Shown piece by piece: positions 5,570-13,515 of a stretch of 14,962 nt of DNA; within the stretch, counting starts at the first letter, position 1; each line of letters begins with the position of its first letter. Below the pieces are notes generated by a model. The model worked only from the letters and a program-made list of their open reading frames with translations. It was not told where the DNA came from and made no database searches. The DNA is taken from assembly GCA_045532865.1 (NCBI GenBank), contig JAZSGT010000047.1, positions 1 to 14,962 of the forward strand. The letters run 5' to 3'. The position numbers and the translations under genes were made by a program. This stretch comes from RGIG4140 sp045532865. GTDB taxonomy: Bacteria; Pseudomonadota; Alphaproteobacteria; CAAHEQ01; UBA3637.

Positions 5570-6706
5570 ATGGAACTTTGCGAATATCAAAACAAACGCT
5601 TGCTACGTGAAAATAAAATTCCGGTGTTAAAAGGTGCTGTTGCATATACGGTTGAGGAGGCTGTTGACATTGCAAAAAAAATGCCTTGTAAAAGTTGGCG
5701 TTTGCATGTTCAGTTGCCACTTGGTGAAAAAATTGAAGAATATATTCCTGCGATTAAGGGTTCTTTAGATGCTTATTGTGTTGATGAAGTTGAAACTTTG
5801 GCACAAAAATTATTTAAAAGTAAGGTGTTGACTGCAAGGGGAATGCATTATCCTGTACAGCGCATTTATGTTGAAGAGTTATGTCAAATTGAAGAAAAAG
5901 TTTCTCTTTCCATGCGTGTAGATACACAAACTCAAAAAATGCTTGTGTGCATTAAGTCAAAGAAAAAAACGTCAGAGTGTGAGTTGCCTGTCGGAAAACC
6001 AAGTGTTTTGTTTTGGTGTCGTATTTTGAAAATGTTTCATTTTAAAAATGTGCAAGAAGCATTGATACTTCCGATATTAAAGCAAATGTACGCATTTTTT
6101 GTGAAATATAATGTGTTGGCTATTGAGTTTAATCCGTTGGTTTTAACAAAAAAAGGCAAGTGGGTTGTTTTAGATAGTCGGATTATTTTTGATGATGAAG
6201 CGATGTTTCGGTTCCCTGAAATTGCAAAAATGCGAGAAATTCCTTTAGGTTTAGAGCGACAAGAAAAAGCACGAGTTTATAATTTTAGATATGTTCCTTT
6301 TAATGGAAATATTGCTTGTTTGGTTAATGGCTCGGGACTTGGTGCAGCTACAATAGATTTGCTTGTCAAAAAAGGTGGTAATCCAGCTTGTTTGTTAGAT
6401 GTCGGTACAGAACCAACAAAGGAATCTGTTTTTCAAGCTTTGAAATTGGCTTTAAGTGAACCAAATGTTGAAGGTGTTTTTGTGAATATTTTTGGTGGTA
6501 TTACCAGGTGTGATGTAATTGCTGATGGCTTGATATCTGCTTCGCAAGAGATTTCTGTGGGGATGCCTTTAATTGTTAGAATGGATGGGACAAATGCGCA
6601 GGTAGGTTCTCGTTTGTTGTTTGATTCACACTTGCCGCTTGTTGTAATGAAAGATTTAGATGAAGCAGCAGATATGGTTATTCGTCAAGTGGAGGAGTTA
6701 TTGTAA
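5570..6706 (+). CDS. SucC-like protein (succinyl-CoA synthetase beta homologue), probably degenerate
   Basis: Overall length (378 against 388 residues in E. coli) and the start MELCEYQNKRLL match SucC, an ATP-grasp plus CoA-ligase-like protein. Retained parts are EFNPL with E186 and N188, LDSR with D202 (metal ligands are N199 and D213 in E. coli), VNGSG (252-256) and VNIFGGITRCD (305-315). Lost parts are striking. The glycine-rich GGRGKAGG loop of the nucleotide site is replaced by unrelated residues around 47-62, the neighbouring lysine aligns with H46, and the GGGAT stretch reads GTEPT (279-283). The frame is intact and its stop overlaps the next start by one base (TAATG), so the gene looks maintained. 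The protein may have lost synthetase activity or bind something else. A GGA-rich ribosome site precedes the ATG. It remains possible that I misalign the divergent N-terminal part. Confidence 0.8.
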   Translation: MELCEYQNKRLLRENKIPVLKGAVAYTVEEAVDIAKKMPCKSWRLHVQLPLGEKIEEYIPAIKGSLDAYCVDEVETLAQKLFKSKVLTARGMHYPVQRIYVEELCQIEEKVSLSMRVDTQTQKMLVCIKSKKKTSECELPVGKPSVLFWCRILKMFHFKNVQEALILPILKQMYAFFVKYNVLAIEFNPLVLTKKGKWVVLDSRIIFDDEAMFRFPEIAKMREIPLGLERQEKARVYNFRYVPFNGNIACLVNGSGLGAATIDLLVKKGGNPACLLDVGTEPTKESVFQALKLALSEPNVEGVFVNIFGGITRCDVIADGLISASQEISVGMPLIVRMDGTNAQVGSRLLFDSHLPLVVMKDLDEAADMVIRQVEELL

Positions 6707-7587
6707 TGTTTAAATTTCCGAACAAAAATACGCCGGTGTTGTATCAAGGAATTACTTCTTCATCAGCAGCAATGCATGTTGAAAAAGCTCTTTTATATGG
6801 GACAAATATTGTGGCTGGCGTAAGTAAAGACAAGTCGGTAACAACATTTCAAAATATTCCTGTTTTTCAAACGGTTAAAGATGCTGTTCGTAAAACAAAA
6901 CCTCAAATAAGTGTGATTTTTTCAAGTCCACAACGTGTGTTGTTGGATTTTGAAGAGGCTGCAAAAGCACATTTGCCTGTTATTATTTGTCCGGTCAATC
7001 ATGTGCCATATCAAGATGTTTTGAAAATGAAACAATTGGCAATTAAATACAAGGTTCAATTGGTTGGGCCATCTGCTCCAGGGATTGTGACGGTTGATGA
7101 GTGTTTGGCTGGAACTGTTCCTGCACATTTGTTCCCCAAAGGAAATGTGGGTATTGTTTCCAGGTCAAGCTCTTTAACGTATGAAGCAGTACAGCAGTTG
7201 TCTAAATTTAATTTAGGGGTTTCTTCTTGCGCAGCAATTGGGTCGGCTGCAATTATTGGTTCTTCATTTATCCCTTTTATAGAGGCTTTTTTAAAAGATT
7301 CAAAAACAAATGTTATCTTGTTAATAGGTAAAGCAAGTGGTGAATTTGAATATGAGTTGATTGATTATTTGAAAAAGAAAAAAAGTCGTAAAAAAATTGC
7401 AATTTATATTCCAGGCAGGCACGTTGTGCGTGAAGAAAAAACGCCTGTTGTTGGTGTTAAGGTTGAAGAAAACGCATTGCAAATAAAGGAAAAAGCTTTG
7501 GAAAAGGCCGGTATCGTTATTATTCACTCTGCAACAGAAATTGGTTTGGAGGTTGAAAAGATGTTTTTGACTGGAAAAGAGAAATAG
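6706..7587 (+). CDS. SucD-like protein (succinyl-CoA synthetase alpha homologue) without the catalytic histidine
   Basis: The protein aligns with SucD end to end (293 against 289 residues): NTPVLYQGIT (8-17), VGPSAPGIVTVDEC (120-133), VGIVSRSSSLTYEAV (148-162), and the closing AGI...SATEIG (268-280). In SucD a histidine (His246 in E. coli) carries the phosphate. An ungapped alignment from YIPG (234-237) puts V248 in its place, and the surrounding MGHAGAI block is gone. The glutamate that stabilises the phosphohistidine (Glu208, in IGEIGG) is K209 here (IGKASG). The CoA loop TGSQG and the IGGDP segment are also altered (TSSSA, IGSAA). Every catalytic landmark of the subunit is therefore changed while the fold signature remains. 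It overlaps the sucC-like gene by one base, so the two are probably made together as a complex. Its role is unknown; the true enzyme is presumably encoded elsewhere or absent. Confidence 0.82.
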   Translation: MFKFPNKNTPVLYQGITSSSAAMHVEKALLYGTNIVAGVSKDKSVTTFQNIPVFQTVKDAVRKTKPQISVIFSSPQRVLLDFEEAAKAHLPVIICPVNHVPYQDVLKMKQLAIKYKVQLVGPSAPGIVTVDECLAGTVPAHLFPKGNVGIVSRSSSLTYEAVQQLSKFNLGVSSCAAIGSAAIIGSSFIPFIEAFLKDSKTNVILLIGKASGEFEYELIDYLKKKKSRKKIAIYIPGRHVVREEKTPVVGVKVEENALQIKEKALEKAGIVIIHSATEIGLEVEKMFLTGKEK

Positions 7588-7588
7588 T

Positions 7589-8131
7589 ATGGTTTTAAAT
7601 GAGATTTTTGTTACAAAAATGTGCCATGATTTAGCAGGAAGTATTGGTGTTTTAGATAATACCACTGAACTTTTAAAAATGGATACATCTTTTATTAAAG
7701 AAGGAACAGATTTGTTAAAACAGTCAACAAGTGTTTTGGTTGCAAGATTGAGATTGTATCGTGCTCTTTTAGGTTTAAATTCTCCCATCACATTAGATAT
7801 TGCTTTAAAGTATTTAGATACGCTGCCAATGCCTATATCTTTGATTGGGCAAGTTCAAAAAAAAGAGCATTTGATTTTTGTTTTGTTGGCATCTGAAATT
7901 TTAATTAGAGGGGGTCATATAGAGTTAACTGAAAATGGTTTTGTTTGTACGGGTAAAGGGTTGTTTTTAGAAGAGACAAAAAAAGAAATTTTGCTTGAAA
8001 ACAAACAAAATGAAAAACCACAATATGCTGTTGTTTTGTGGTTGAAAGATTGGATGGAAAAAAACAATTTGAAAGTTGAAATTTTTCAAAATGAAGAAGC
8101 TCTTTCAATGCGGTTTTTATCGGCTAATTAA
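7589..8131 (+). CDS. ChpT-like histidine phosphotransferase
   Basis: ChpT carries phosphate from the hybrid kinase CckA to the response regulators CtrA and CpdR in the alphaproteobacterial cell-cycle relay. It resembles the dimerisation and ATPase-like halves of a histidine kinase but binds no ATP. The N-terminus CHDLAGSIG (12-20), with phospho-acceptor H13, followed by DNTTELL (23-29), is the family signature. LRLYRALLG (54-62) fits the second helix of the dimerisation hairpin. The remaining part, about 85-180, is the divergent ATPase-like domain. At 180 residues it is shorter than typical ChpT. The start lies one base after the sucD-like stop, so it is in the same operon as the two degenerate synthetase subunits. 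It could be the cell-cycle protein or a paralogue; no other relay gene is nearby. Confidence 0.8.
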   Translation: MVLNEIFVTKMCHDLAGSIGVLDNTTELLKMDTSFIKEGTDLLKQSTSVLVARLRLYRALLGLNSPITLDIALKYLDTLPMPISLIGQVQKKEHLIFVLLASEILIRGGHIELTENGFVCTGKGLFLEETKKEILLENKQNEKPQYAVVLWLKDWMEKNNLKVEIFQNEEALSMRFLSAN

Positions 8132-8161
8132 GTTAATAAATGGTTTTTTTGATATTTTTGC

Positions 8162-8190
8162 TTGATTTTTAGGCATTTTTTTGGCATAAT
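8162..8190 (+). promoter_or_regulatory. Promoter of ileS
   Basis: TTGATT (8162-8167) and CATAAT (8185-8190) are 17 bases apart, leaving a leader of about 45 bases that ends in a TAAGGA ribosome site before the ATG. No T-box or other riboswitch structure fits in this short leader. Confidence 0.7.
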
Positions 8191-8243
8191 TTGGCTCTAT
8201 AAAGTTTTGAAAATAATTTTTTGCGTAAGGTAAGGAAAAAAAT

Positions 8244-11200
8244 ATGTCTCAACAAAAGTATTATCCACAGTTAAATTCTAAAATTAGTTTTCCAGAAATG
8301 GAAAAAGAAATGATTGCTTATTGGGAAGAGCAAAAGATATTTCAAAAATCTATTGAGATTAGAAAAGAAGCTGAAGAATTTGTGTTCTATGATGGTCCTC
8401 CATTTGCAAATGGGTTGCCACACTATGGGCATATTATGATTTCTTACGTTAAAGATACAATTGCACGTTTTCAAACAATGAATGGAAAACGTGTTGAACG
8501 CCGTTTAGGTTGGGATTGTCATGGTCTTCCAGCTGAAATGGCAGCTGAAAAAGAATTGAATGTTTCAGGACATAAGGCTATTGAAGAATATGGTATTCAA
8601 AAATTTAATGATTTTTGTCGCACAAATGTTTTGAAATATTCAACAATTTGGACCGATATGTTCAAACGTATTGGTCGTTGGGTTGATTTTGATAATGATT
8701 ATAAAACCATGGATTTATCCTTTATGGAATCTATTATCTATAACTTTAAACAATTATATGATAAAGGGTTGGTTTATGAAGATTATCGTGTGCAACCTTA
8801 TTCATGGTGTGCCCAAACACCTGTTTCAAATTTTGAAGTTAATTTGGGTTATAAAGATAAAACAGATACAGCCATTACTGTTTTGTTTAAATTGGAAAAT
8901 GGTATGAATGTTCTTGTGTGGACAACAACCCCTTGGACGCTTCCTTCAAACCTAATGCTGGCAGTTGGAGCAGATATCGATTATGCAATTATGCAAGAAG
9001 GGGATCAAAAATATATTTTGGCAGAAGCTTTGTTGTCAAGATATAAACAGCAGTTGCAACACGCTGAACAGGTTGGGAAAATGAAAGGTTCCGAACTTGT
9101 GGGGCTTTCTTATGAACCAATGTTCCCATATTTTAAATCATTAAAAGAGAGTGGATGTTTTAAAGTTTTATCTGGTGAATTTGTGTCTGTGGAAGATGGT
9201 ACGGGTGTTGTTCATATTGCCCCTGGATTTGGGCAAGATGACTTTGATGTTTGCCGTGCATTAAATCCAGAATTCCCTGTTGTTTGCCCTGTGGATGAAG
9301 CTGGTTGTTTCACATCAGAAGTCCCAGATTATCAAGGACAACAAGTTTTTGACACAAACGAAGCCATTATGACTTGGTTGAAAGAAAATCGTCTCTTAGT
9401 GAAAAAAGAACAAATCACACACAGTTATCCCTACTGCTGGCGAACTGATACACCACTTATTTATAAAGCAATGAGTGGGTGGTTTGTGAAAGTTTCAGAT
9501 TTTAGAGATGAAATGGTAGCTTTGAATGAACAAATCACTTGGACTCCTGACCATTTAAAACAAGGTCGTTTTGGAAAATGGCTGGAAGGGGCAAGGGATT
9601 GGTCAATTTCAAGAAATCGTTTTTGGGGAACGCCAATTCCTGTTTGGAAATCTGATAACCCTGAATTTCCTCGTATTGATGTTTTTGGCTCAATTGCCGA
9701 AATTAAAGAAAAAACAGGTATTGAAGTTTCTGATTTACACCGTCCAATTATTGATGATGTTGTTTACAAAAACCCAGATGATCCATCTGGAAAGACGATG
9801 ATGCGCCGTGTGACAGATGTTTTTGACTGCTGGTTTGAATCTGGTTCAATGCCAGAAGGTCAACTTCACTATCCATTTGAAAACAAAGCAAGATTTGAGA
9901 ATCATTTCCCTGCTGATTTTATTGTTGAAGCAATTGATCAGACACGTGGTTGGTTCTATACATTGCATGTTTTAGGCACAGCACTTCATCATAAACCGGC
10001 ATATAAAAATTGTTTGTGTACAGGGCTTATTATGGCCGAAGGTGGTGTTAAACTTTCTAAAAAATTGAAAAACTACCCAGATCCATATATTGTTCTTGAT
10101 TCAATGGGGGCTGATGCACTTCGTTGGTTCTTAATTTCATCTCCTGTTATTAAAGGTGGGAATGTTATGATTGACCAAGAAGGTAAAGAAGTATCAAAAG
10201 CTGCTCGTAAAGCGTTAATGCCTTTATGGAATGCATTTTATTTCTTCTGTCTTTATGCAAATGCTGAAGGAATTAAAGCAACAAAAACAGTTGGATCAAA
10301 AGATGTTTTGGATAAATACATTTTATCTAAATTAAAAGTGTTAACAGAAGATGTCAAAACAGCAATGCAAGCCTATGATATCAATCAAGCTTGTGCGCTT
10401 TGTTCGGAATTTTTAGATATTTTGAATAATTGGTATATTCGTCGTTCTCGCACACGTTTTTGGGATGGTACAGATTTAGAGGCATTTAATGTTCTTTACA
10501 CAGTATTAATTACTGTTGCCAAGGTAATGGCGCCATTAATGCCAATGTTAAGTGAATATGTATATCGTAGTTTAACAGGGAAGGAATCTGTTCATTTGAG
10601 AACATATCCAGACGTGAGCGCTTTAACACTTGATACAGAATTGATGGAAAAAATGGATATGGTCCGTGCTATTTCTTCAACAGCAAAAGCTATTCGTGAA
10701 GAGCATAGATTACGTAACCGTTTACCATTACGCTCAATGACATTGGCAGGGGCTAGTGTTGAAAAACTTTATGAGTTTGCTGAAGTTTTAAAAGAAGAAG
10801 TGAATGTGAAAGAAATTCTCTTTAAAACAGATATTAAAGAAGTTGCTAATACATTCCTTTATTTAAAAACACCATTAATCGGAAAACGTTTAGGCCGATT
10901 TATGAAAGATATTATGGCAGAATCAAAAGGTACAAATTGGCATAAAAACGAAGATGGTACTCTTTCAATTGCTGGGCAAATATTAACAGCAGATGAATTT
11001 GAATTGCGTCTTGTGTTAAAAGAAGGATTGCAAGGGCAAGCTCTTCCAGATAATACAGCCGTTGTTCAATTAGATGTTGAAATTGTTCCAGAACTTGAAA
11101 AAGAAGGCATTGCTCGAGATTTTGTTCGCATGATTCAATCTTTACGTAAAGAAAAAGGATTTGATGTTTCTGATCGTATTATGCTTTCATATGAAACAGC

Positions 11201-11351
11201 TTCTGCATTGGTAAAAGAAGCAATCGTTGAGCATGAAACTTATATTAAAGACCAAGTACTTGCTATTGAAATTAAACCAACTTCTGGTAGTTTGTATAAA
11301 ATGGAAGAATTGGGTGATTCATCAATTTCATTTGATGTAAGCAAAAACTAA
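8244..11351 (+). CDS. ileS: Isoleucyl-tRNA synthetase, type 2
   Basis: This class Ia cytoplasmic enzyme charges tRNA-Ile with isoleucine and edits misactivated valine. The 1035 residues show the HIGH-type motif as HYGH (60-63) within DGPPFANGLPHYGH, the editing-domain motif TTTPWTLPSN (227-236), WDCHGLP, WFESGSMP, and the KMSKS-type loop as KLSKK (603-607) followed by LKNYPDP. HYGH, the LKNYPDP block and the absence of the C-terminal cysteine-rich zinc module mark the type 2 form. That form is shared with eukaryotic cytosolic enzymes and is known in other bacteria for low sensitivity to mupirocin. The leucine and final lysine in KLSKK depart slightly from the usual KMSKR. The gene is a single unit between its own promoter and a strong terminator. 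Confidence 0.97.
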   Translation: MSQQKYYPQLNSKISFPEMEKEMIAYWEEQKIFQKSIEIRKEAEEFVFYDGPPFANGLPHYGHIMISYVKDTIARFQTMNGKRVERRLGWDCHGLPAEMAAEKELNVSGHKAIEEYGIQKFNDFCRTNVLKYSTIWTDMFKRIGRWVDFDNDYKTMDLSFMESIIYNFKQLYDKGLVYEDYRVQPYSWCAQTPVSNFEVNLGYKDKTDTAITVLFKLENGMNVLVWTTTPWTLPSNLMLAVGADIDYAIMQEGDQKYILAEALLSRYKQQLQHAEQVGKMKGSELVGLSYEPMFPYFKSLKESGCFKVLSGEFVSVEDGTGVVHIAPGFGQDDFDVCRALNPEFPVVCPVDEAGCFTSEVPDYQGQQVFDTNEAIMTWLKENRLLVKKEQITHSYPYCWRTDTPLIYKAMSGWFVKVSDFRDEMVALNEQITWTPDHLKQGRFGKWLEGARDWSISRNRFWGTPIPVWKSDNPEFPRIDVFGSIAEIKEKTGIEVSDLHRPIIDDVVYKNPDDPSGKTMMRRVTDVFDCWFESGSMPEGQLHYPFENKARFENHFPADFIVEAIDQTRGWFYTLHVLGTALHHKPAYKNCLCTGLIMAEGGVKLSKKLKNYPDPYIVLDSMGADALRWFLISSPVIKGGNVMIDQEGKEVSKAARKALMPLWNAFYFFCLYANAEGIKATKTVGSKDVLDKYILSKLKVLTEDVKTAMQAYDINQACALCSEFLDILNNWYIRRSRTRFWDGTDLEAFNVLYTVLITVAKVMAPLMPMLSEYVYRSLTGKESVHLRTYPDVSALTLDTELMEKMDMVRAISSTAKAIREEHRLRNRLPLRSMTLAGASVEKLYEFAEVLKEEVNVKEILFKTDIKEVANTFLYLKTPLIGKRLGRFMKDIMAESKGTNWHKNEDGTLSIAGQILTADEFELRLVLKEGLQGQALPDNTAVVQLDVEIVPELEKEGIARDFVRMIQSLRKEKGFDVSDRIMLSYETASALVKEAIVEHETYIKDQVLAIEIKPTSGSLYKMEELGDSSISFDVSKN

Positions 11352-11366
11352 TTGATAGCAATAAAA

Positions 11367-11401
11367 CCGCCATTTCTTGAAAAAGAGGTGGCGTTTTTTT
11401 A
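11367..11401 (+). terminator. Rho-independent terminator of ileS
   Basis: An 11-base-pair stem (11368-11378 with 11383-11393, two G-T pairs) with a four-base loop is followed by eight T, 16 bases after the ileS stop. Confidence 0.9.
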
Positions 11402-11472
11402 TTGTGTACAAGTGATGCTTAAGAATATTCTTTCTTGTGTGAGTATGGAGGGGGCCGTAAAAAGTTTTTTAA

Positions 11473-11501
11473 TTGATAATAAGCTTAAAAAATGGTATAA
11501 T
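11473..11501 (+). promoter_or_regulatory. Promoter of the rlmB-mTERF operon
   Basis: TTGATA (11473-11478) and a perfect TATAAT (11496-11501) are 17 bases apart. Transcription should begin at about 11508, which rules out the in-frame ATG at 11504 as the start of the next gene. Confidence 0.85.
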
Positions 11502-11533
11502 TCATGGTAGTTTTTATTTTAAAGGAATTTGAC

Positions 11534-12316
11534 ATGAAAAAAAGACAACACTCAAGAGAATTTTCAAGAGGGAATGCTGTTCCTCAAAAAGATATTTATT
11601 TGTATGGTAAACATCCAGTTTCTTTAGCATTGGCAAATAAAAGAAGGGTGGTACGTGAGGTTCTTGTTCTTTCTGGGTCATTAGATAAAATTCAAATTCC
11701 TAAAAATGTGCCATTTAAAATCGTTTCAAAAGAACAATTAGATTCGCTTGTGGGTAAAGATGCTGTCCATCAAGGAGTTGTAGCGAGATGTCAGTCTTTG
11801 CCTCAATATGATGTGATTGATTTAATGAATGAGGTTGAAGATAAAGAACATGCATTGGTTGTGATATTAGATCAAGTAACGGATCCACATAATATTGGTG
11901 CTGTTTTGCGTTCGGCAGCTGCATTTAATGCTTGTGGCGTAATTGTGCCACAAAATGGTGCTCCAGATGAAACAGGTGTTCTTGCTAAATCGGCTAGTGG
12001 GGCATTGGAGTTGATCCCATTGGTGAAGGTTAAAAATCTAACTAGAGCTATGCAGGAACTTAAAGAGAGTGGGTTTTGGTGTATTGGGTTAGATGGATAT
12101 GCAAAACATAGCATATATCAATCTAAATTGCCAAAAAAATGTGTTATTGTTATGGGTTCAGAAGGGGATGGTTTGAGGCGTTTAACAAGTGAAAATTGTG
12201 ATGATACGGTAAAACTCCCAATGAATCCTGCAGTTGAAAGTTTGAATGTTTCAAATGCGTGTGCTATTGCTTTATATGAGTGGAACAGACAACATCATTT
12301 AGGAATGAATAAATGA
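11534..12316 (+). CDS. rlmB: TrmH/SpoU-family RNA 2'-O-methyltransferase, RlmB-like
   Basis: RlmB methylates the ribose of a conserved guanosine in 23S rRNA (Gm2251 in E. coli) using S-adenosylmethionine. The 260-residue protein has the N-terminal substrate-binding start YLYGKHPVSLAL (22-33) and the three SPOUT knot motifs: DQVTDPHNIGAVLRSA (113-128, with N120 and R126), IVMGSEGDGLRR (205-216) and LPMNPAVESLNVSNACAIAL (228-247). These keep the usual Glu, Ser and Asn positions. The start at 11534 is chosen over 11504 because AAAGGA lies seven bases upstream and the promoter's -10 box touches the earlier ATG. The stop overlaps the next ATG by four bases (ATGA), so translation with the first mTERF-like gene is probably coupled. 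Another TrmH-family target, such as a tRNA, cannot be excluded. Confidence 0.9.
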   Translation: MKKRQHSREFSRGNAVPQKDIYLYGKHPVSLALANKRRVVREVLVLSGSLDKIQIPKNVPFKIVSKEQLDSLVGKDAVHQGVVARCQSLPQYDVIDLMNEVEDKEHALVVILDQVTDPHNIGAVLRSAAAFNACGVIVPQNGAPDETGVLAKSASGALELIPLVKVKNLTRAMQELKESGFWCIGLDGYAKHSIYQSKLPKKCVIVMGSEGDGLRRLTSENCDDTVKLPMNPAVESLNVSNACAIALYEWNRQHHLGMNK

Positions 12317-13515
12317 GTAAAGCTGTTGATGCGTTTTTGAAAGCTGGTTTTTCAAAAGAAGAAACATCTAAGATTATAGATTTTTGGATGAAGATGAAGG
12401 TAACTCCTTTTTCAAAAACAAAAATATCAAAAAGAATAGAAGATATTTTTGAGTTTTTTGATGAATTTTCAGTTTCTAGAAATGTGGCAAAAAAAATGCT
12501 TGTAAAAGAGCCTCGTTTATTATTAACAACCTCTTTACCAATGTTGAAAAAAAACCTTCTTCAAAATGCAAATTTTTTGAAAGTAGAGCCAGAAAAACTA
12601 GTTTTAATTTTTGTTAAACAGCCCAGTTTGTTAACTAGAAAACCAGAAGGGATTTATTCTAATCTGATAAAAAATGCTCGAATAATTGGTGTTGAACCAG
12701 CTGTTTTTTTAGAGAAAGGATTGAAACATCCAACGTTACTTGCTTTTTCTCCTGAATATGTGTTGAAAAATGTGACTCTTTTAAAAAAAGGATTGAATTT
12801 AGATGCTGTTAGGTTTTCAAAATTGTTTAAAGAATTTCCAAACATCTTAACTAGAAATCCAGAGACGATTTTGAATCTTGTTCAAAAGATATCAAAAGAT
12901 TTTGATGTATCAGAAACAGATGTTCAAAAATCATTTTTAAAAGCACCTTCATTGTTTAGTTATTCAGAGGAAAATTTAATTGAAAAAATAAATGCAGGAA
13001 TGCGATATTTTGATTTGCCCAAAGAAGATGTTTGTAAAATGTATTTGTTTGCACCAGCGCTGTTGCAAGTGTCGCCTGAGAGAATTCATTTTAATGTTTC
13101 AAAAGCGGCAGATGTTTTTTCTACAGATTCAAAAACAATTATTTCTTCATTCTTGAAAATGCCACCATTGTTTTTGTGTTCTCCTGACTCAATTAAACAA
13201 AAATATGATTTCTATAAACAGATGTATTTAGAAGATGTTTTTTGTGTTGCAGGTGAGGCAAAAAAAGATTTAAATTTGTTAAAAAATCATATTTTAAAAA
13301 ATGCAAAAGAAATGCTTGTCTGTAGCGTTCAATCTTTAGAAGTGCGTAGAGTTTATGGTTTGTGGATAAAAGAAAATCAGGGAACTTCATCTAAGGCTCC
13401 AATATGGAAGCGACCAAGCAGAATTATGAGTGATTTGAAAAATGTTTCAGATGAGTTTTGGAAAAGAAATCCGGCTCTTTTTCAAACATTTTTAAAAAAC
13501 CAAAAAGGGAAGTAA
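12313..13515 (+). CDS. mTERF-like repeat protein 1 (seven repeats)
   Basis: The 400-residue protein has a small N-terminal helical module (about 1-60, with AGFSKEE and SKRIEDIFEFF). Seven repeats with a near-perfect 36-residue period follow, each with a proline and hydrophobic pair: P67, P104, P140, P176, P212, P248 and P284, in forms such as KQPSLL, KHPTLL and KAPSLF, mostly followed after a few residues by (S/N)PE. This is the pattern of mTERF repeats, two helices plus a short turn, which stack into a curved nucleic-acid-binding solenoid in mitochondrial and chloroplast proteins. A C-terminal domain (about 290-400) is shared with the next gene. There is no signal peptide or membrane helix, so it should be cytoplasmic. 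The ATG overlaps the rlmB stop and has AGGA eight bases upstream. Binding of rRNA or DNA is inferred. Another alpha-solenoid family is the main alternative. Confidence 0.72.
   Translation: MSKAVDAFLKAGFSKEETSKIIDFWMKMKVTPFSKTKISKRIEDIFEFFDEFSVSRNVAKKMLVKEPRLLLTTSLPMLKKNLLQNANFLKVEPEKLVLIFVKQPSLLTRKPEGIYSNLIKNARIIGVEPAVFLEKGLKHPTLLAFSPEYVLKNVTLLKKGLNLDAVRFSKLFKEFPNILTRNPETILNLVQKISKDFDVSETDVQKSFLKAPSLFSYSEENLIEKINAGMRYFDLPKEDVCKMYLFAPALLQVSPERIHFNVSKAADVFSTDSKTIISSFLKMPPLFLCSPDSIKQKYDFYKQMYLEDVFCVAGEAKKDLNLLKNHILKNAKEMLVCSVQSLEVRRVYGLWIKENQGTSSKAPIWKRPSRIMSDLKNVSDEFWKRNPALFQTFLKNQKGK

Noticed and set aside
5570..7587. Ordinary functional succinyl-CoA synthetase
   Set aside because: The phosphohistidine, its glutamate partner and the nucleotide loop are all absent in the alignments made by eye, so the standard annotation would mislead.
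8132..8243. T-box or other riboswitch before ileS
   Set aside because: The leader after the predicted promoter is only about 45 bases, with no stem-loop or antiterminator.
11504..11506. ATG at 11504 as start of the rlmB-like gene
   Set aside because: It lies next to the -10 box, upstream of the predicted transcription start, and has no ribosome site. The ATG at 11534 has both.
13458..13460. ATG at 13458 as start of mTERF-like protein 2
   Set aside because: It would overlap the previous gene by 58 bases and add residues that do not align with the paralogue. The ATG at 13515 aligns and overlaps by one base.
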